A DNA stretch of 64,000 nucleotides from Rhodanobacter sp. Soil772 (GTDB taxonomy: Bacteria > Pseudomonadota > Gammaproteobacteria > Xanthomonadales > Rhodanobacteraceae): positions 1,040,731-1,104,730 of the forward strand of contig NZ_LMSK01000002.1 in the NCBI RefSeq assembly GCF_001428385.1. The letters run 5' to 3'. Positions within the stretch are counted from its first letter, which is position 1, and each line of letters opens with the position of its first letter. Both the position numbers and the translations under genes were made by a program. The notes under the pieces are model-generated. The model saw nothing but the letters and a program-made list of their open reading frames with translations, was not told where the DNA came from and made no database searches. Below, one piece after another: positions 19,940 through 28,651 of this stretch.

Positions 19940-20197
19940 TTAATACCAGGCCATGCGGCGAACCATGCGCCGGCGCGGCCGGTACAGCGCCAGCAACTGC
20001 CGCGGCAGCGAAGGTTCCAGCGCCAGCAGCACGATCAGCGGCGCCCCGACCAGCCAGAACGCCGGCGTCCAGCCAAGCAGATCGGTGTGCGCCGGTACCA
20101 GCGTGCTCAGCAGCAACGCGCCGCCGCCAAGCAACCACAGCACGGCGGCGCCGAGCAGGCGTTGATGATGTGGGGAAGACAAGGCTTGCGTGCGCAT
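19940..20197 (-). CDS. Small two-segment membrane protein, unknown
   Basis: An 85-residue protein beginning MRTQALSSPHHQRLLGAAVL. Two hydrophobic segments (about residues 16-33 and 43-61) are joined by a short loop with HTDLLGWTP. The tail is very basic (RPRRRMVRRMAWY), suggesting a cytoplasmic C terminus. It lies between the ATP-grasp ligase and aroE on the opposite strand. No family recognised; the membrane pattern supports a real gene. Confidence 0.65.
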   Translation of the reverse strand: MRTQALSSPHHQRLLGAAVLWLLGGGALLLSTLVPAHTDLLGWTPAFWLVGAPLIVLLALEPSLPRQLLALYRPRRRMVRRMAWY

Positions 20198-20305
20198 GGA
20201 CGGTCTCCGCGGAAAAGTGACCGCAGGTTGCGGTGTGCCCATCTCACCGCTTGCGACGTAAGGGCGGCTTGTAGAATGAAGCCAGGTAACCATCAGGGAA
20301 TCCCC

Positions 20306-21136
20306 ATGCCAGCCGCCCAGTTCGCCGTGTTCGGCCATCCGATCAGCCACTCGCGGTCGCCGCAGATCCACCAGGCATTTGCGCGGCAGTTCGGCGTCGA
20401 GCTGGAGTACCGCGCGATCGACGCGGCGCCGGTCGAGTTTGCCGCGGTCGTGCAGCGCTTCTTCGCCGCCGGCGGCCGCGGCGCGAATGTCACCTTGCCG
20501 CACAAGGCCGCCGCCTATGCGCTGGCCGTGCAACGCAGTATGGCGGCCACCCGCGCCGGCAGCGCGAACGTGCTGACCCCGCTGGCCGACGGCCGGCTGG
20601 CCGCGCACAACACCGATGGCGCCGGCCTGGTGCGCGACCTCACCGAGCGTCACCACGTGGACCTGCGCGGCCACACCGCCCTGCTGCTGGGCGCCGGCGG
20701 TGCCGCGCATGGCGTGGCCTGGAATCTGCTGGATGCCGGCGTGGAGACGCTGACCATCGTGAGCCGCACCGCCGAGACCGCCGATGCGCTGGCCGACGCG
20801 ATTGGCGAACCGGCGCGCGCGCATACCCGCTACTGGTCCGATCTGGCCGACATCGGCAGCTACGACATGATCATCAACGCCACCTCGGCCGGCGTGCTGG
20901 GTGCGTCGCTGCAGTTGCCGCCCGCGCTGGTCGGTGCGCGCGCGCTGTGCTACGACCTTTCCTACGGCGCCGCCGCCAGCGGCTTCCTGAGCTGGGCGAC
21001 GGCCGCGGGTGCACGCTACGCATTCGACGGCCTCGGCATGCTGGTGGAAACCGCCGCCGATGCGTTCGAGTTGTGGCACGGCCAGCGTCCGGATACCGAG
21101 CCGGTGTACCAGGCGTTGCGTCAGCGGATGGCGTGA
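20306..21136 (+). CDS. aroE: Shikimate dehydrogenase
   Basis: NADPH-dependent reduction of 3-dehydroshikimate to shikimate in aromatic amino acid synthesis. 276 residues from MPAAQFAVFGHPISHSRSP. The substrate site includes NVTLPHK (catalytic Lys) and HNTDGAG (catalytic Asp). The dinucleotide motif is LLGAGGAAHGVAWNLL, and the C-terminal part carries DGLGMLVETAADAFELW. An AGGGAA ribosome site supports this start. Its stop codon overlaps a truncated cysteine-cluster reading frame. Confidence 0.96.
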   Translation: MPAAQFAVFGHPISHSRSPQIHQAFARQFGVELEYRAIDAAPVEFAAVVQRFFAAGGRGANVTLPHKAAAYALAVQRSMAATRAGSANVLTPLADGRLAAHNTDGAGLVRDLTERHHVDLRGHTALLLGAGGAAHGVAWNLLDAGVETLTIVSRTAETADALADAIGEPARAHTRYWSDLADIGSYDMIINATSAGVLGASLQLPPALVGARALCYDLSYGAAASGFLSWATAAGARYAFDGLGMLVETAADAFELWHGQRPDTEPVYQALRQRMA

Positions 21137-21225
21137 GCACGCTGGCCTGCCGGGTCGATTGCGGCGTCTGTTGCATCGCTGTCGATCAGTTTCAAGTTCA
21201 CGGCGAGGCCGTGACACGGCGCTGA
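21133..21225 (+). pseudogene. Truncated stub resembling a YkgJ-type cysteine-cluster protein
   Basis: A GTG start overlapping the aroE stop opens a 30-codon frame, VSTLACRVDCGVCCIAVDQF, that ends at a TGA. The C-x3-C-x2-CC pattern followed by IA matches the N terminus of YkgJ-family metal-binding proteins, which usually continue for at least 80 residues. Similarity stops after about 16 residues. I read it as the surviving 5' end of a gene cut when the adjacent island was acquired. The short match makes this tentative. Confidence 0.45.
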
Positions 21226-21875
21226 CATTGCCCCGGTGCTTCTCCGTGTGGCAACGGTCGGAGACGGGTGACAGGATCTCACCGTTGGCGTGAGGCTCCG
21301 GCGAGCAGTGGTCGACAGCAGTCCGGCCCGTCAATCCGGAGCCGCCGCCATCGCTTGCGAGCGCATCCATCCAGCTCCGGCGCTCCCGGCCGCACGCCGT
21401 TGGCGAGCGGCGTGCCCCAGTCACCTTGCGCGTAGTACAGGCCGGTGAGGAGCCAGCCGGACCTCAAGGCAACGCTGCAGACCTGGGCGACCGGTTGCAC
21501 CGCTGCGGCCGGCCGTACCCACACATCGCATGGGCGACAAGCCATCCGGTTCCCGGTGGAGACTCGGCTGCGGAACCGTTGCAGGTTCTCCGCTGGCGAC
21601 GTTTGAGTGTCGTCAACTGCGTTATGTTTGTCATTATTTGGTAAGTGAATTACCCACGGGCCTTCCTAGACTCGAAGCCACCGCGCTCAGTGGGTCGAGA
21701 TTTACGGCAACGGCTGAGGCGGCTCAGCGCCCTCGGGTGGGGGGAGAAGAAAACTCAATTGCGTGCGAGAGGCACGGGTTTCGTAGCGGATCGGAAGATT
21801 GCGGAATACGAAATCGTTTGAGTTTGAATGGGGCATGCCCTTTAACGGGCCAAAACAAATAATGAGAGGCTGAGT
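21226..21875. other. 650-bp intergenic region at the left edge of the accessory island
   Basis: No convincing gene. The first half is GC-rich and may contain decayed coding sequence. The second half (about 21600-21870) is richer in A and T than the surrounding genes and should hold the promoter of the TonB receptor. A GAGAGG ribosome site lies just before 21876. Confidence 0.5.
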
Positions 21876-24728
21876 ATGCCGTCTGTAAGAAAGGGTTTGC
21901 CGATTTTACTCTCCGCCATTGCGATCTGTTCCAGCGCCTCCGCGCAGGAGGCCGCACCGACGGACAATCACAAAGTTCGCACGCTGGACGCCGTGGAAGT
22001 CACCGGATCGCGCATCAAAAGTGCGGATGCGGCGACCCAGAACCCGGTGATTTCGATCACGCAGGAAGAAATTTCACGGTCCGGCCTGACCAGTGTGGGG
22101 GACATTCTTTCCCAGCTGAGCTCGGCGGGTTCGGGTTTCAATGCCCAGCTCAACCCCTCCGGCAACACCGGCCTGCCGCCGGACGGCAGCGGCAGCGGCG
22201 CGGGCTCGTCCCAGCTCAACCTGCGCAGCCTCGGCACCAAGCGCGTGCTGGTGCTGGTCGACGGCCTGCGCTGGGTCAATGAAAGTTCCGGTTCGGGCGT
22301 GTCGAACTCGGTCGACATGAACACGATTCCCGTCGGCATCATCGAGCGCATCGAGATCCTGCAGGACGGCGCGTCCTCGCTGTATGGCTCCGACGCGATC
22401 TCCGGCGTGGTGAACATCATCACCAAGAAGTCGCAGAAAGGCGGCGCCGTCAACCTCTACTCCGGCGACAACCTCCGGCTTGGCGGCGGCACGAACCGCC
22501 AGATGGGCCTGTCCTACGGCGGCAAGAGCGAAAAAGTCGAATGGTTCCTCGACCTCGGCTTCTCGAAGCAGGACGGTATTTCGTCGGACGAGTGGGAACG
22601 TTCCTCCTTTCCGGTGCCGGGTACCGGCCTGGCCCTGGGCAGCACGTCGACGCCATACACGCGGCTCATTTTCAGGGGCCAAGACACTTTTGGCGGCCTG
22701 TGCCCCGGCGGCAACTGCAACATCGTGTCCAATGGCACCTCGACCGGTGACCCATCGCAAGACTTCCACCGCTTCAGTGGTGCGACCGACCGCTTCAACC
22801 ACGCGCCGTACGGGTTGCTGCTGAACCCGCTCGAGCGCAACAGCCTTTTCGGCCAGGTGAAGTTCCAGCTTTCCGAGAGCGTCAGCGCCCACGTGAAGGG
22901 GCTCTACAACAGCCGCAAGTCGGAAAACCGCGCCGCGCCGACGAATATCTCATTCGGCACCTCGTTCGGCAGCTCGCCGTACGGCAGCATCACGACCGTC
23001 GATGCGACCAACCCGTACAACCCGTTCGGCCAGACCATCGTGCCGGTGGCCGGCCAGATGCGCCTCGTGTCGGCCGGTGCCCGCCGGTTCAAGCAGGAAG
23101 TGGATACCCGCTACTTCTCGACCGGACTGGAAGGCCATTTCAGCCTGGGAACACGCTTCTTCAACTGGGACGTCAACTACGTCGACGCCACCAACAGGGC
23201 GACGAACGAGTTGTTCACGCAGTACAACGCGGCGAAGCTCAAGCAGGCGTTGGGCCCGATTTCGCAATGCACCGGAGCGTGCGTGCCGTTCAATCTCTTC
23301 GGCGGCCCCGCGGGCGTCACCAGGGAGATGCTCGACTACATCATGTTCACGGGCCTGGACCGCAGCCAGCAGCGTCTGCAGGACTACACCGCGAACATCA
23401 GCGGCAACCTCTTCGACCTGCCGGCGGGGACGCTCGAATTCGCGGCCGGTTACGAGAACAGGAGGCAGTCCGGTTACTACACCCCGAATCCGATCGCGGT
23501 TGCCGGTGAAGTAGGTGGCGCGGGTGTATCGATGCCGCCGCTGTCGGGCTCGTTCACCACGGACGAGTACTACCTGGAGCTCAACGCGCCGTTGCTGGCC
23601 GAATTGCCGGGCATCCAGAGCTTCGACGTGTCGCTGGCCACGCGCTATTCGGACTACTCCAACTTCGGTGGCACCACCAACAACAAGGTCGGTTTCCGCT
23701 GGCAGGTCTTCAATGACCTCACCCTGCGCGGAAACTGGGCGGAAGGCTTCCGTGCGCCTTCGCTGGGCGAACTCTACGCTTCAGGTGCGATCGCCGGACC
23801 GTTGCTCAGGGATCCGTGCTCCGCAGCGACGGGGGCGATGCTGGCCAACTGCAGTGCGATTGGCGTGCCGGCGGGTTACACGCAGCTCAATACGCAGGTC
23901 CTGACGACGACGAACGGCAACGCCGGGCTCAAGCCGGAAACCTCCAAAAGCCTGACGTTCGGTGCGGTGTACAGCCCGGAATGGGGCACGCAGCGCGCAT
24001 GGGCAGACAAGCTGGACTTCTCGCTCGGCTATTACCGCATCAACGTCGAAGGCGCCATCCAGGCACCTGACGCGCAGACCGTGCTGTTCAACTGCGCCAA
24101 CAGCGCCAACCCGGCGTCGTCCGATTGCCAGCGCATCCGCCGCGACAGTCTCGGCAACATCACGCAGTTCGTCATTGCACTGGAAAATCTCGGCGCGATC
24201 CGCATGGATGGCATCGACTTCGGCGTGGACTGGAAGCTTCCGGCAACCTCGTTCGGCCGTTTCGGCGCCCGCATCGATGGTACGTACGCGCTGGAATATA
24301 CCGCCACCGATGCCATCGGACGGCAGCAGCCCGAGCGTGTCGGCATTGAAGTGACCGACCGCGGCCTGCCGCGCCTGAAGACCACGGCCAACGTCGGCTG
24401 GAGGAGCCCCGGCAACGCGTGGGCGATGGACTGGACGGTGCGTTACACCAGCCGCCTGCGCGAAACCTGCGGTTCGGCCATCGCCTATTCGGTCTGCTCC
24501 GACCCGGTGCTCAACCGCCATTACATGGCGGCGACCACGTACCACGATCTGCGCGCGTCCTGGAAACTCCCCGAAGGTTTCGCGGGCCTGTCCCTGGCCG
24601 CGGGCATCAACAACGTGTTCGACAAGGAAGCCCCGATCTGCCTGACCTGCTCGCTCAACAGCTACGACGGCTCGACCTATGCTCTGCCGGGTCGGATGGC
24701 GTATGTCTCGGCGCGCCTGGAATTCTGA
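21876..24728 (+). CDS. TonB-dependent outer-membrane receptor
   Basis: A 950-residue outer-membrane transporter powered by TonB-ExbBD. The signal peptide MPSVRKGLPILLSAIAICSS ends near SASA-QEA. A TonB-box-like LDAVEVTGSRI is followed by the plug domain (SGLTSVGDILSQL ... LVLVDGLRWVN ... IERIEILQDGASSLYGSDAI), then a long beta-barrel ending with RMAYVSARLEF and terminal Phe. There is no CarboxypepD_reg extension, unlike the receptor at 50216. It is the first plus-strand gene of the island, and two exported peptidase-family proteins follow. Ligand unknown. Confidence 0.95.
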   Translation: MPSVRKGLPILLSAIAICSSASAQEAAPTDNHKVRTLDAVEVTGSRIKSADAATQNPVISITQEEISRSGLTSVGDILSQLSSAGSGFNAQLNPSGNTGLPPDGSGSGAGSSQLNLRSLGTKRVLVLVDGLRWVNESSGSGVSNSVDMNTIPVGIIERIEILQDGASSLYGSDAISGVVNIITKKSQKGGAVNLYSGDNLRLGGGTNRQMGLSYGGKSEKVEWFLDLGFSKQDGISSDEWERSSFPVPGTGLALGSTSTPYTRLIFRGQDTFGGLCPGGNCNIVSNGTSTGDPSQDFHRFSGATDRFNHAPYGLLLNPLERNSLFGQVKFQLSESVSAHVKGLYNSRKSENRAAPTNISFGTSFGSSPYGSITTVDATNPYNPFGQTIVPVAGQMRLVSAGARRFKQEVDTRYFSTGLEGHFSLGTRFFNWDVNYVDATNRATNELFTQYNAAKLKQALGPISQCTGACVPFNLFGGPAGVTREMLDYIMFTGLDRSQQRLQDYTANISGNLFDLPAGTLEFAAGYENRRQSGYYTPNPIAVAGEVGGAGVSMPPLSGSFTTDEYYLELNAPLLAELPGIQSFDVSLATRYSDYSNFGGTTNNKVGFRWQVFNDLTLRGNWAEGFRAPSLGELYASGAIAGPLLRDPCSAATGAMLANCSAIGVPAGYTQLNTQVLTTTNGNAGLKPETSKSLTFGAVYSPEWGTQRAWADKLDFSLGYYRINVEGAIQAPDAQTVLFNCANSANPASSDCQRIRRDSLGNITQFVIALENLGAIRMDGIDFGVDWKLPATSFGRFGARIDGTYALEYTATDAIGRQQPERVGIEVTDRGLPRLKTTANVGWRSPGNAWAMDWTVRYTSRLRETCGSAIAYSVCSDPVLNRHYMAATTYHDLRASWKLPEGFAGLSLAAGINNVFDKEAPICLTCSLNSYDGSTYALPGRMAYVSARLEF

Positions 24729-24754
24729 CGCCGCGGCACGTGGAAACCCATTGA

Positions 24755-24780
24755 GCCAACACCTCCTGGGAGGTGTTGGC
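24755..24780. repeat. Perfect hairpin between TonB receptor and M20 gene
   Basis: GCCAACACCTC (24755-24765) and GAGGTGTTGGC (24770-24780) form an 11-bp perfect stem with a CTGG loop. No T-run follows, so it is probably an mRNA stabilising or partial-attenuation structure rather than a full terminator. Confidence 0.65.
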
Positions 24781-24803
24781 GACTCGACAACGAGGGCAAG
24801 TTC

Positions 24804-26342
24804 ATGAAGACCAAATTTGAATCAAGTGGTGGCAAGCCAGCGGTACGCAACCGGCTGGCGGTGTGCGCCGCCGTGCTTGGCGCCAGCTTTGTCGCCGGTG
24901 CCTTCGGCGGCGCGAACACTGCGCTCGCCGCCAGCCCCGCGATCAAGGCGGAAATCGCCAAGCAGCACGACGCATCGATCAAGCGGTTGCAGGAATGGAT
25001 CTCCGTACCGGCAGTCGCCGCGGAGAACCTGAACTATCCGGCTGGCGCCGAGCACATGATGAAGCTGGCCAGGGATGCCGGCTTCCAGCACGTGGAAATC
25101 ATTCCCACCAAGGGCAAGCCGGGCGTGTTCGCCACGCTGGATGCCGGCGCGGAAAAGACCGTGGCGCTGTACTTCCTGTACGACGTCAAGCAGTTCGTCG
25201 CCTCCGAGTGGACCTCGCCGCCGACGGAGGGCCGTCTGGTCCACAAGCCGGGCTTCGGCGAGGTGATGGTCGGTCGCGGCGCGGTCAACCAGAAGGGTCC
25301 CGAGTCGGCTTTCCTGGCCGCCTTGCATGCCATCCGCGCCACCGGAAAGAAGCCGCCGGTGAACCTCGTCCTCGTCGCCGAGGGTGAAGAGGAAATCGGT
25401 TCGCCGAACATCGGCGACCTGGTGCTCAACCCCAAGGTCAAGGCAGCGCTGAGCAAGAGCATGGGCGTCTTCGCGCCCTATCCGTTGCAGGGTCCGGATG
25501 GTGCGGTCACCATCAATCTCGGCGCCAAGGGCATGGTGGAACTCGAGCTGGTTTCCACCGGCAAAGCCTGGGGCCGTGGCCCGACCAAGGACATCCATTC
25601 GTCGTACAAGGCGATGGTGGACAGCCCGACCTGGCACCTGGTCAAGGCGATGTCCTCGATGGTGTCCGAGGACGGCAACACCATCACGATCGACGACTTC
25701 CCCAAGGCCGCTCCGCTGACCGCGGAAGAAAAGGACATGATCGCCAAGGCGACCAAGGTCCGCAGCGAAGAGGCCATGAAGAAACTGTTCGGCGTCTCGC
25801 GCTGGATCGACGATCTGTCGTGGCGCGAAGCGAACGAGCGGCTGGTGTCGCAGCCTACGCTGAACATCGAGGGCATGATCGCTGGCTACACCGGCGAAGG
25901 CGGCAAGACCGTGCTGCCCACCCGCGCTTCGGCGAAGTTCGATATCCGCCTGCCCAGGGGCATGAGCTACGACGTGGCGGTGGCGAAAGTGAAGGCCCAC
26001 CTGATCAAGCACGGCTACGGCGACATCGAAGTCATCGAGACCGGCGGCTACAACTCGACCACCACGGCATCCAGCGCCAGGCTGATCCAGGCGCAGATCG
26101 CCGCGCTCCGGAACGAAGGAATCGAGCCCCTGATGTGGCCGCGTGGCGCGGGATCGTTCCCGGGCTACATCTTCTCCGATCCGCCGTTGAGCTTGCCGGT
26201 GGCCCTGGTGGGTGTCGGTCACGGCGGCCAGCAGCACGCGCCCGACGAGTACTTCGTGATCAAGTCGGAGCATCCCAAGATCAAGGGCTACGATGGCGCC
26301 GTCGAAGCGTACGTCGACTACCTGTACGAGCTGGCGAAGTAA
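24804..26342 (+). CDS. Exported M20-family metallopeptidase-like protein with altered metal site
   Basis: A 512-residue exported protein of the M20 (carnosinase/CPG2-like) fold with a signal peptide ending near ALAAS (about residue 43). It keeps the acidic pair in EGEEEIGSP, the DIHS dimerisation-domain motif and the last ligand region GQQHAPDE. However, the usual YGHYDVQP reads YFLYDVKQ (Leu125 at the metal His), the usual GRGxxDDKG reads GRGAVNQKG (Asn162 at the bridging Asp), and the next Asp ligand (typically SDTP) reads APYP. Three of five ligands therefore appear changed. It may bind metal differently or work as a binding protein. Between a TonB receptor and an S46-like protein. Confidence 0.9.
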   Translation: MKTKFESSGGKPAVRNRLAVCAAVLGASFVAGAFGGANTALAASPAIKAEIAKQHDASIKRLQEWISVPAVAAENLNYPAGAEHMMKLARDAGFQHVEIIPTKGKPGVFATLDAGAEKTVALYFLYDVKQFVASEWTSPPTEGRLVHKPGFGEVMVGRGAVNQKGPESAFLAALHAIRATGKKPPVNLVLVAEGEEEIGSPNIGDLVLNPKVKAALSKSMGVFAPYPLQGPDGAVTINLGAKGMVELELVSTGKAWGRGPTKDIHSSYKAMVDSPTWHLVKAMSSMVSEDGNTITIDDFPKAAPLTAEEKDMIAKATKVRSEEAMKKLFGVSRWIDDLSWREANERLVSQPTLNIEGMIAGYTGEGGKTVLPTRASAKFDIRLPRGMSYDVAVAKVKAHLIKHGYGDIEVIETGGYNSTTTASSARLIQAQIAALRNEGIEPLMWPRGAGSFPGYIFSDPPLSLPVALVGVGHGGQQHAPDEYFVIKSEHPKIKGYDGAVEAYVDYLYELAK

Positions 26343-26549
26343 GCGGTTTCAGCGAGCGGTACATGTTTCATGGTTCGTCCGCCCTTTCCGGTCGCCTCGC
26401 GCGATCGGAAAGGAGCGACGGCTCCTCCGCAAGATGACGCTGCACGAAGGCGCCCGGGTGCCCGATGCATCGCCGGCGCGGGGCGGGCCGGTGGAAATCG
26501 GCATCAATGATTCAATCTGTCCCGTGTGGGGTGGATCCGGGAGATGGTC

Positions 26550-28598
26550 ATGCTCGTCAGGGTTGCAGCAGTTGTTGTCACGGCGTTTTTCGCGAGTGCC
26601 CCTGCCTTCGCTTCCGAAGGGCTATGGCAACCGGACCATCTGCCGCTCGCCGCCGTGAACAAGGCCTATGGTTTCGCACCCGACGCCGACTGGATCAGCC
26701 GGACGCAACGCTCGTCCGTGCGTTTGACGGGAGGCTGTTCGGGTGCCTTCGTCTCGCCGGACGGCCTGGTACTGACGACCCCGCGGTGTATCGAGGCCTG
26801 TGTGCAGAAGGTCTCGACTGCCGCCACGAATTACGCGGCCAACGGCTATTACGCCAGAACCGGCAAGGACGAACTGATCTGCCCGGGCCTGGGCATGGAT
26901 CGCCTCGATGCCATCGAGGACATTTCCGTGCGCATCAGACAAGCGCTGGCCGGCAAGGCTGCCGGCGACCTGCGGGCGGTGAAGAAGGATGTCGAGAAGG
27001 AGTGCGCCAGCAAGGGCGCCCCGGGCACACGCTGCGAGGTGGTCGGTTTCCATGGCGGCGCGACGCATTCGCTCTACCGGTATCACCACTTCGACGATGT
27101 GCGTCTGGTCTTCTCGCCCGAAGGGTCGGTGGCAACCTTTGGTGGCGACCCGAACAATTTCGAATTCCCCCGCTATGCCTTCGATGTCGCGCTGCTGCGC
27201 GCCTACGACAACGGCAAGCCGGTCGCCAGCGCGGACTTCTTTCCGCTTTCCACCCAGGATGCGAAAGCCGGCGAACTGACGATCGCGATCAGCAACCCGG
27301 CCGGTGGCTCGCGGGCGAAAACCCTGGCGCAACTGCAGACCGACAAGGACCGCGACATCGCCCACGCGCTCATGCGCTTCGGTGAACTGCGCGGTGTCCT
27401 GACCCGTTACATCGCGGAAAGCGAGGAGCACCGGCGCATTGCGCAGGCCGACCTTTTCGCCATCGAGAGGCTGTACAAGTCGTTCCGGGGGAAGTTCGAG
27501 GCCCTGCAGGACGCCGACATGCTTGCCCGCAAGCGCGCGGACGAACAAAGCCTGCAGGATTTCGTCGCCGGCGACCCCGCGCGCAAGGCAAGGTACGGTG
27601 CGGCGTGGGACGAGATCGAACGCGCACAAGCCACCTATCGCGAAATCGAGTTGCCGTTCCAGTTCAAGGAAGGTCGCGGCGGCTTCTTCAGCAAGTACCT
27701 GGGTTTCGCCAAGGCGCTGGTGCGCGGCGCCGCCGAGCACGACGCCATCAAACGCGGTGAGCCGGTGCCGGAACTGCAGAGCGAAACGCAACAGTTGTTC
27801 TCCACCGCCCCCGTCTACCCGGATTACGAGAAGGTCAAGTTCACCTTCACGCTCGCCCAGGTGCGCGACGGGCTGGGTCTCTACTATCCCTTCGTGCAGA
27901 AGGCGATCGGCAACGAGTCGCCCAAGGCGCTGGCGAACCGCCTGGTCGAAGGCACCCGGCTGGGCGACATCGCTGTCCGCAAGGCGCTCCAGCAAGGCGG
28001 CACCGCCGCGATCGAGAGCTCCGACGATACCTTCATCAAGCTGGCGCGCCTCATCGAACCCGATGCGAAAGAAGCCCGCAAGCAGATGGACGACTATGAG
28101 GCATGGGTCGGCCGCAACGGCCGCCTGATCGAGCAGGCGCGCTTCGAGAAGTACGGCGACGCGGCCTATCCGAACCCGACCGCCACCCAGCGCTTCTCGT
28201 TTGGCACGGTCGCGGGCTGGCATGACGGCACGCGGCAGGTCGCGCCATTTGCCGACGTCGCAGACCTCTTCGCCCGCGCGAACGCGGAAGCCCCTTTCAT
28301 GCTGCCCCCGTCATGGGTCGCGGCGAAAGGCGCGCTCGATCCGAAGCAGCACCTCAACTTCGTTACCAGCAACGACGTGATCGGCAGCGACAAGGGCGCC
28401 GCGCTGATCGACCGCGACCGTCAGCTCGTAGGCATCGTCTACAGCGGAAACGTCGCCTCGCTGGGCGGTGACTTCTGGTTTGACGAGCGCAGCAACCGCA
28501 CCGTATCGGTTCCTTCGGGCGCCGTGCTCGAAGTTCTCCGCAAGGTGTACAAGGCCGACCGCGTCGTGGGCGAGCTCGAAACGGCCAGGCGGCATTGA
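26550..28598 (+). CDS. S46-family dipeptidyl-peptidase-like protein lacking the catalytic Ser and His
   Basis: A 682-residue exported protein of the S46 family (DPP7/DPP11/DAP BII). The signal peptide starts MLVRVAAVVVTAFFA and ends near AFA-S. The GGGAG ribosome site 6 nt upstream supports this ATG over in-frame 26544 and 26526. Family landmarks are SGAFVSPDGLVLT, FGGDPNNFEFPRYAFDVALL (catalytic Asp kept) and the C-terminal FDERSNRTVSV. The catalytic His motif TNHHC reads TTPRC (Arg79), and the serine motif GGNSGSP reads GSDKGAA (Lys about 615). By known S46 chemistry it should not act as a serine peptidase. Same strand as the M20-like gene. Confidence 0.92.
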   Translation: MLVRVAAVVVTAFFASAPAFASEGLWQPDHLPLAAVNKAYGFAPDADWISRTQRSSVRLTGGCSGAFVSPDGLVLTTPRCIEACVQKVSTAATNYAANGYYARTGKDELICPGLGMDRLDAIEDISVRIRQALAGKAAGDLRAVKKDVEKECASKGAPGTRCEVVGFHGGATHSLYRYHHFDDVRLVFSPEGSVATFGGDPNNFEFPRYAFDVALLRAYDNGKPVASADFFPLSTQDAKAGELTIAISNPAGGSRAKTLAQLQTDKDRDIAHALMRFGELRGVLTRYIAESEEHRRIAQADLFAIERLYKSFRGKFEALQDADMLARKRADEQSLQDFVAGDPARKARYGAAWDEIERAQATYREIELPFQFKEGRGGFFSKYLGFAKALVRGAAEHDAIKRGEPVPELQSETQQLFSTAPVYPDYEKVKFTFTLAQVRDGLGLYYPFVQKAIGNESPKALANRLVEGTRLGDIAVRKALQQGGTAAIESSDDTFIKLARLIEPDAKEARKQMDDYEAWVGRNGRLIEQARFEKYGDAAYPNPTATQRFSFGTVAGWHDGTRQVAPFADVADLFARANAEAPFMLPPSWVAAKGALDPKQHLNFVTSNDVIGSDKGAALIDRDRQLVGIVYSGNVASLGGDFWFDERSNRTVSVPSGAVLEVLRKVYKADRVVGELETARRH

Positions 28599-28651
28599 TC
28601 ATGCGCAGTGAAGCCAGGCGGAGCAGCGCGACGATTGAATCCGGAACGGAA

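Noticed and set aside
21279-21545. An 88-codon minus-strand frame with SGWLLTGLYYAQGDWGTPLA
   Set aside because: It looks slightly protein-like and may be decayed coding sequence, but without a recognisable family I did not call a gene.
26526-26549. Upstream GTG and ATG starts for the S46-like gene
   Set aside because: The ATG at 26550 has a well-spaced GGGAG site and gives a clean signal peptide.
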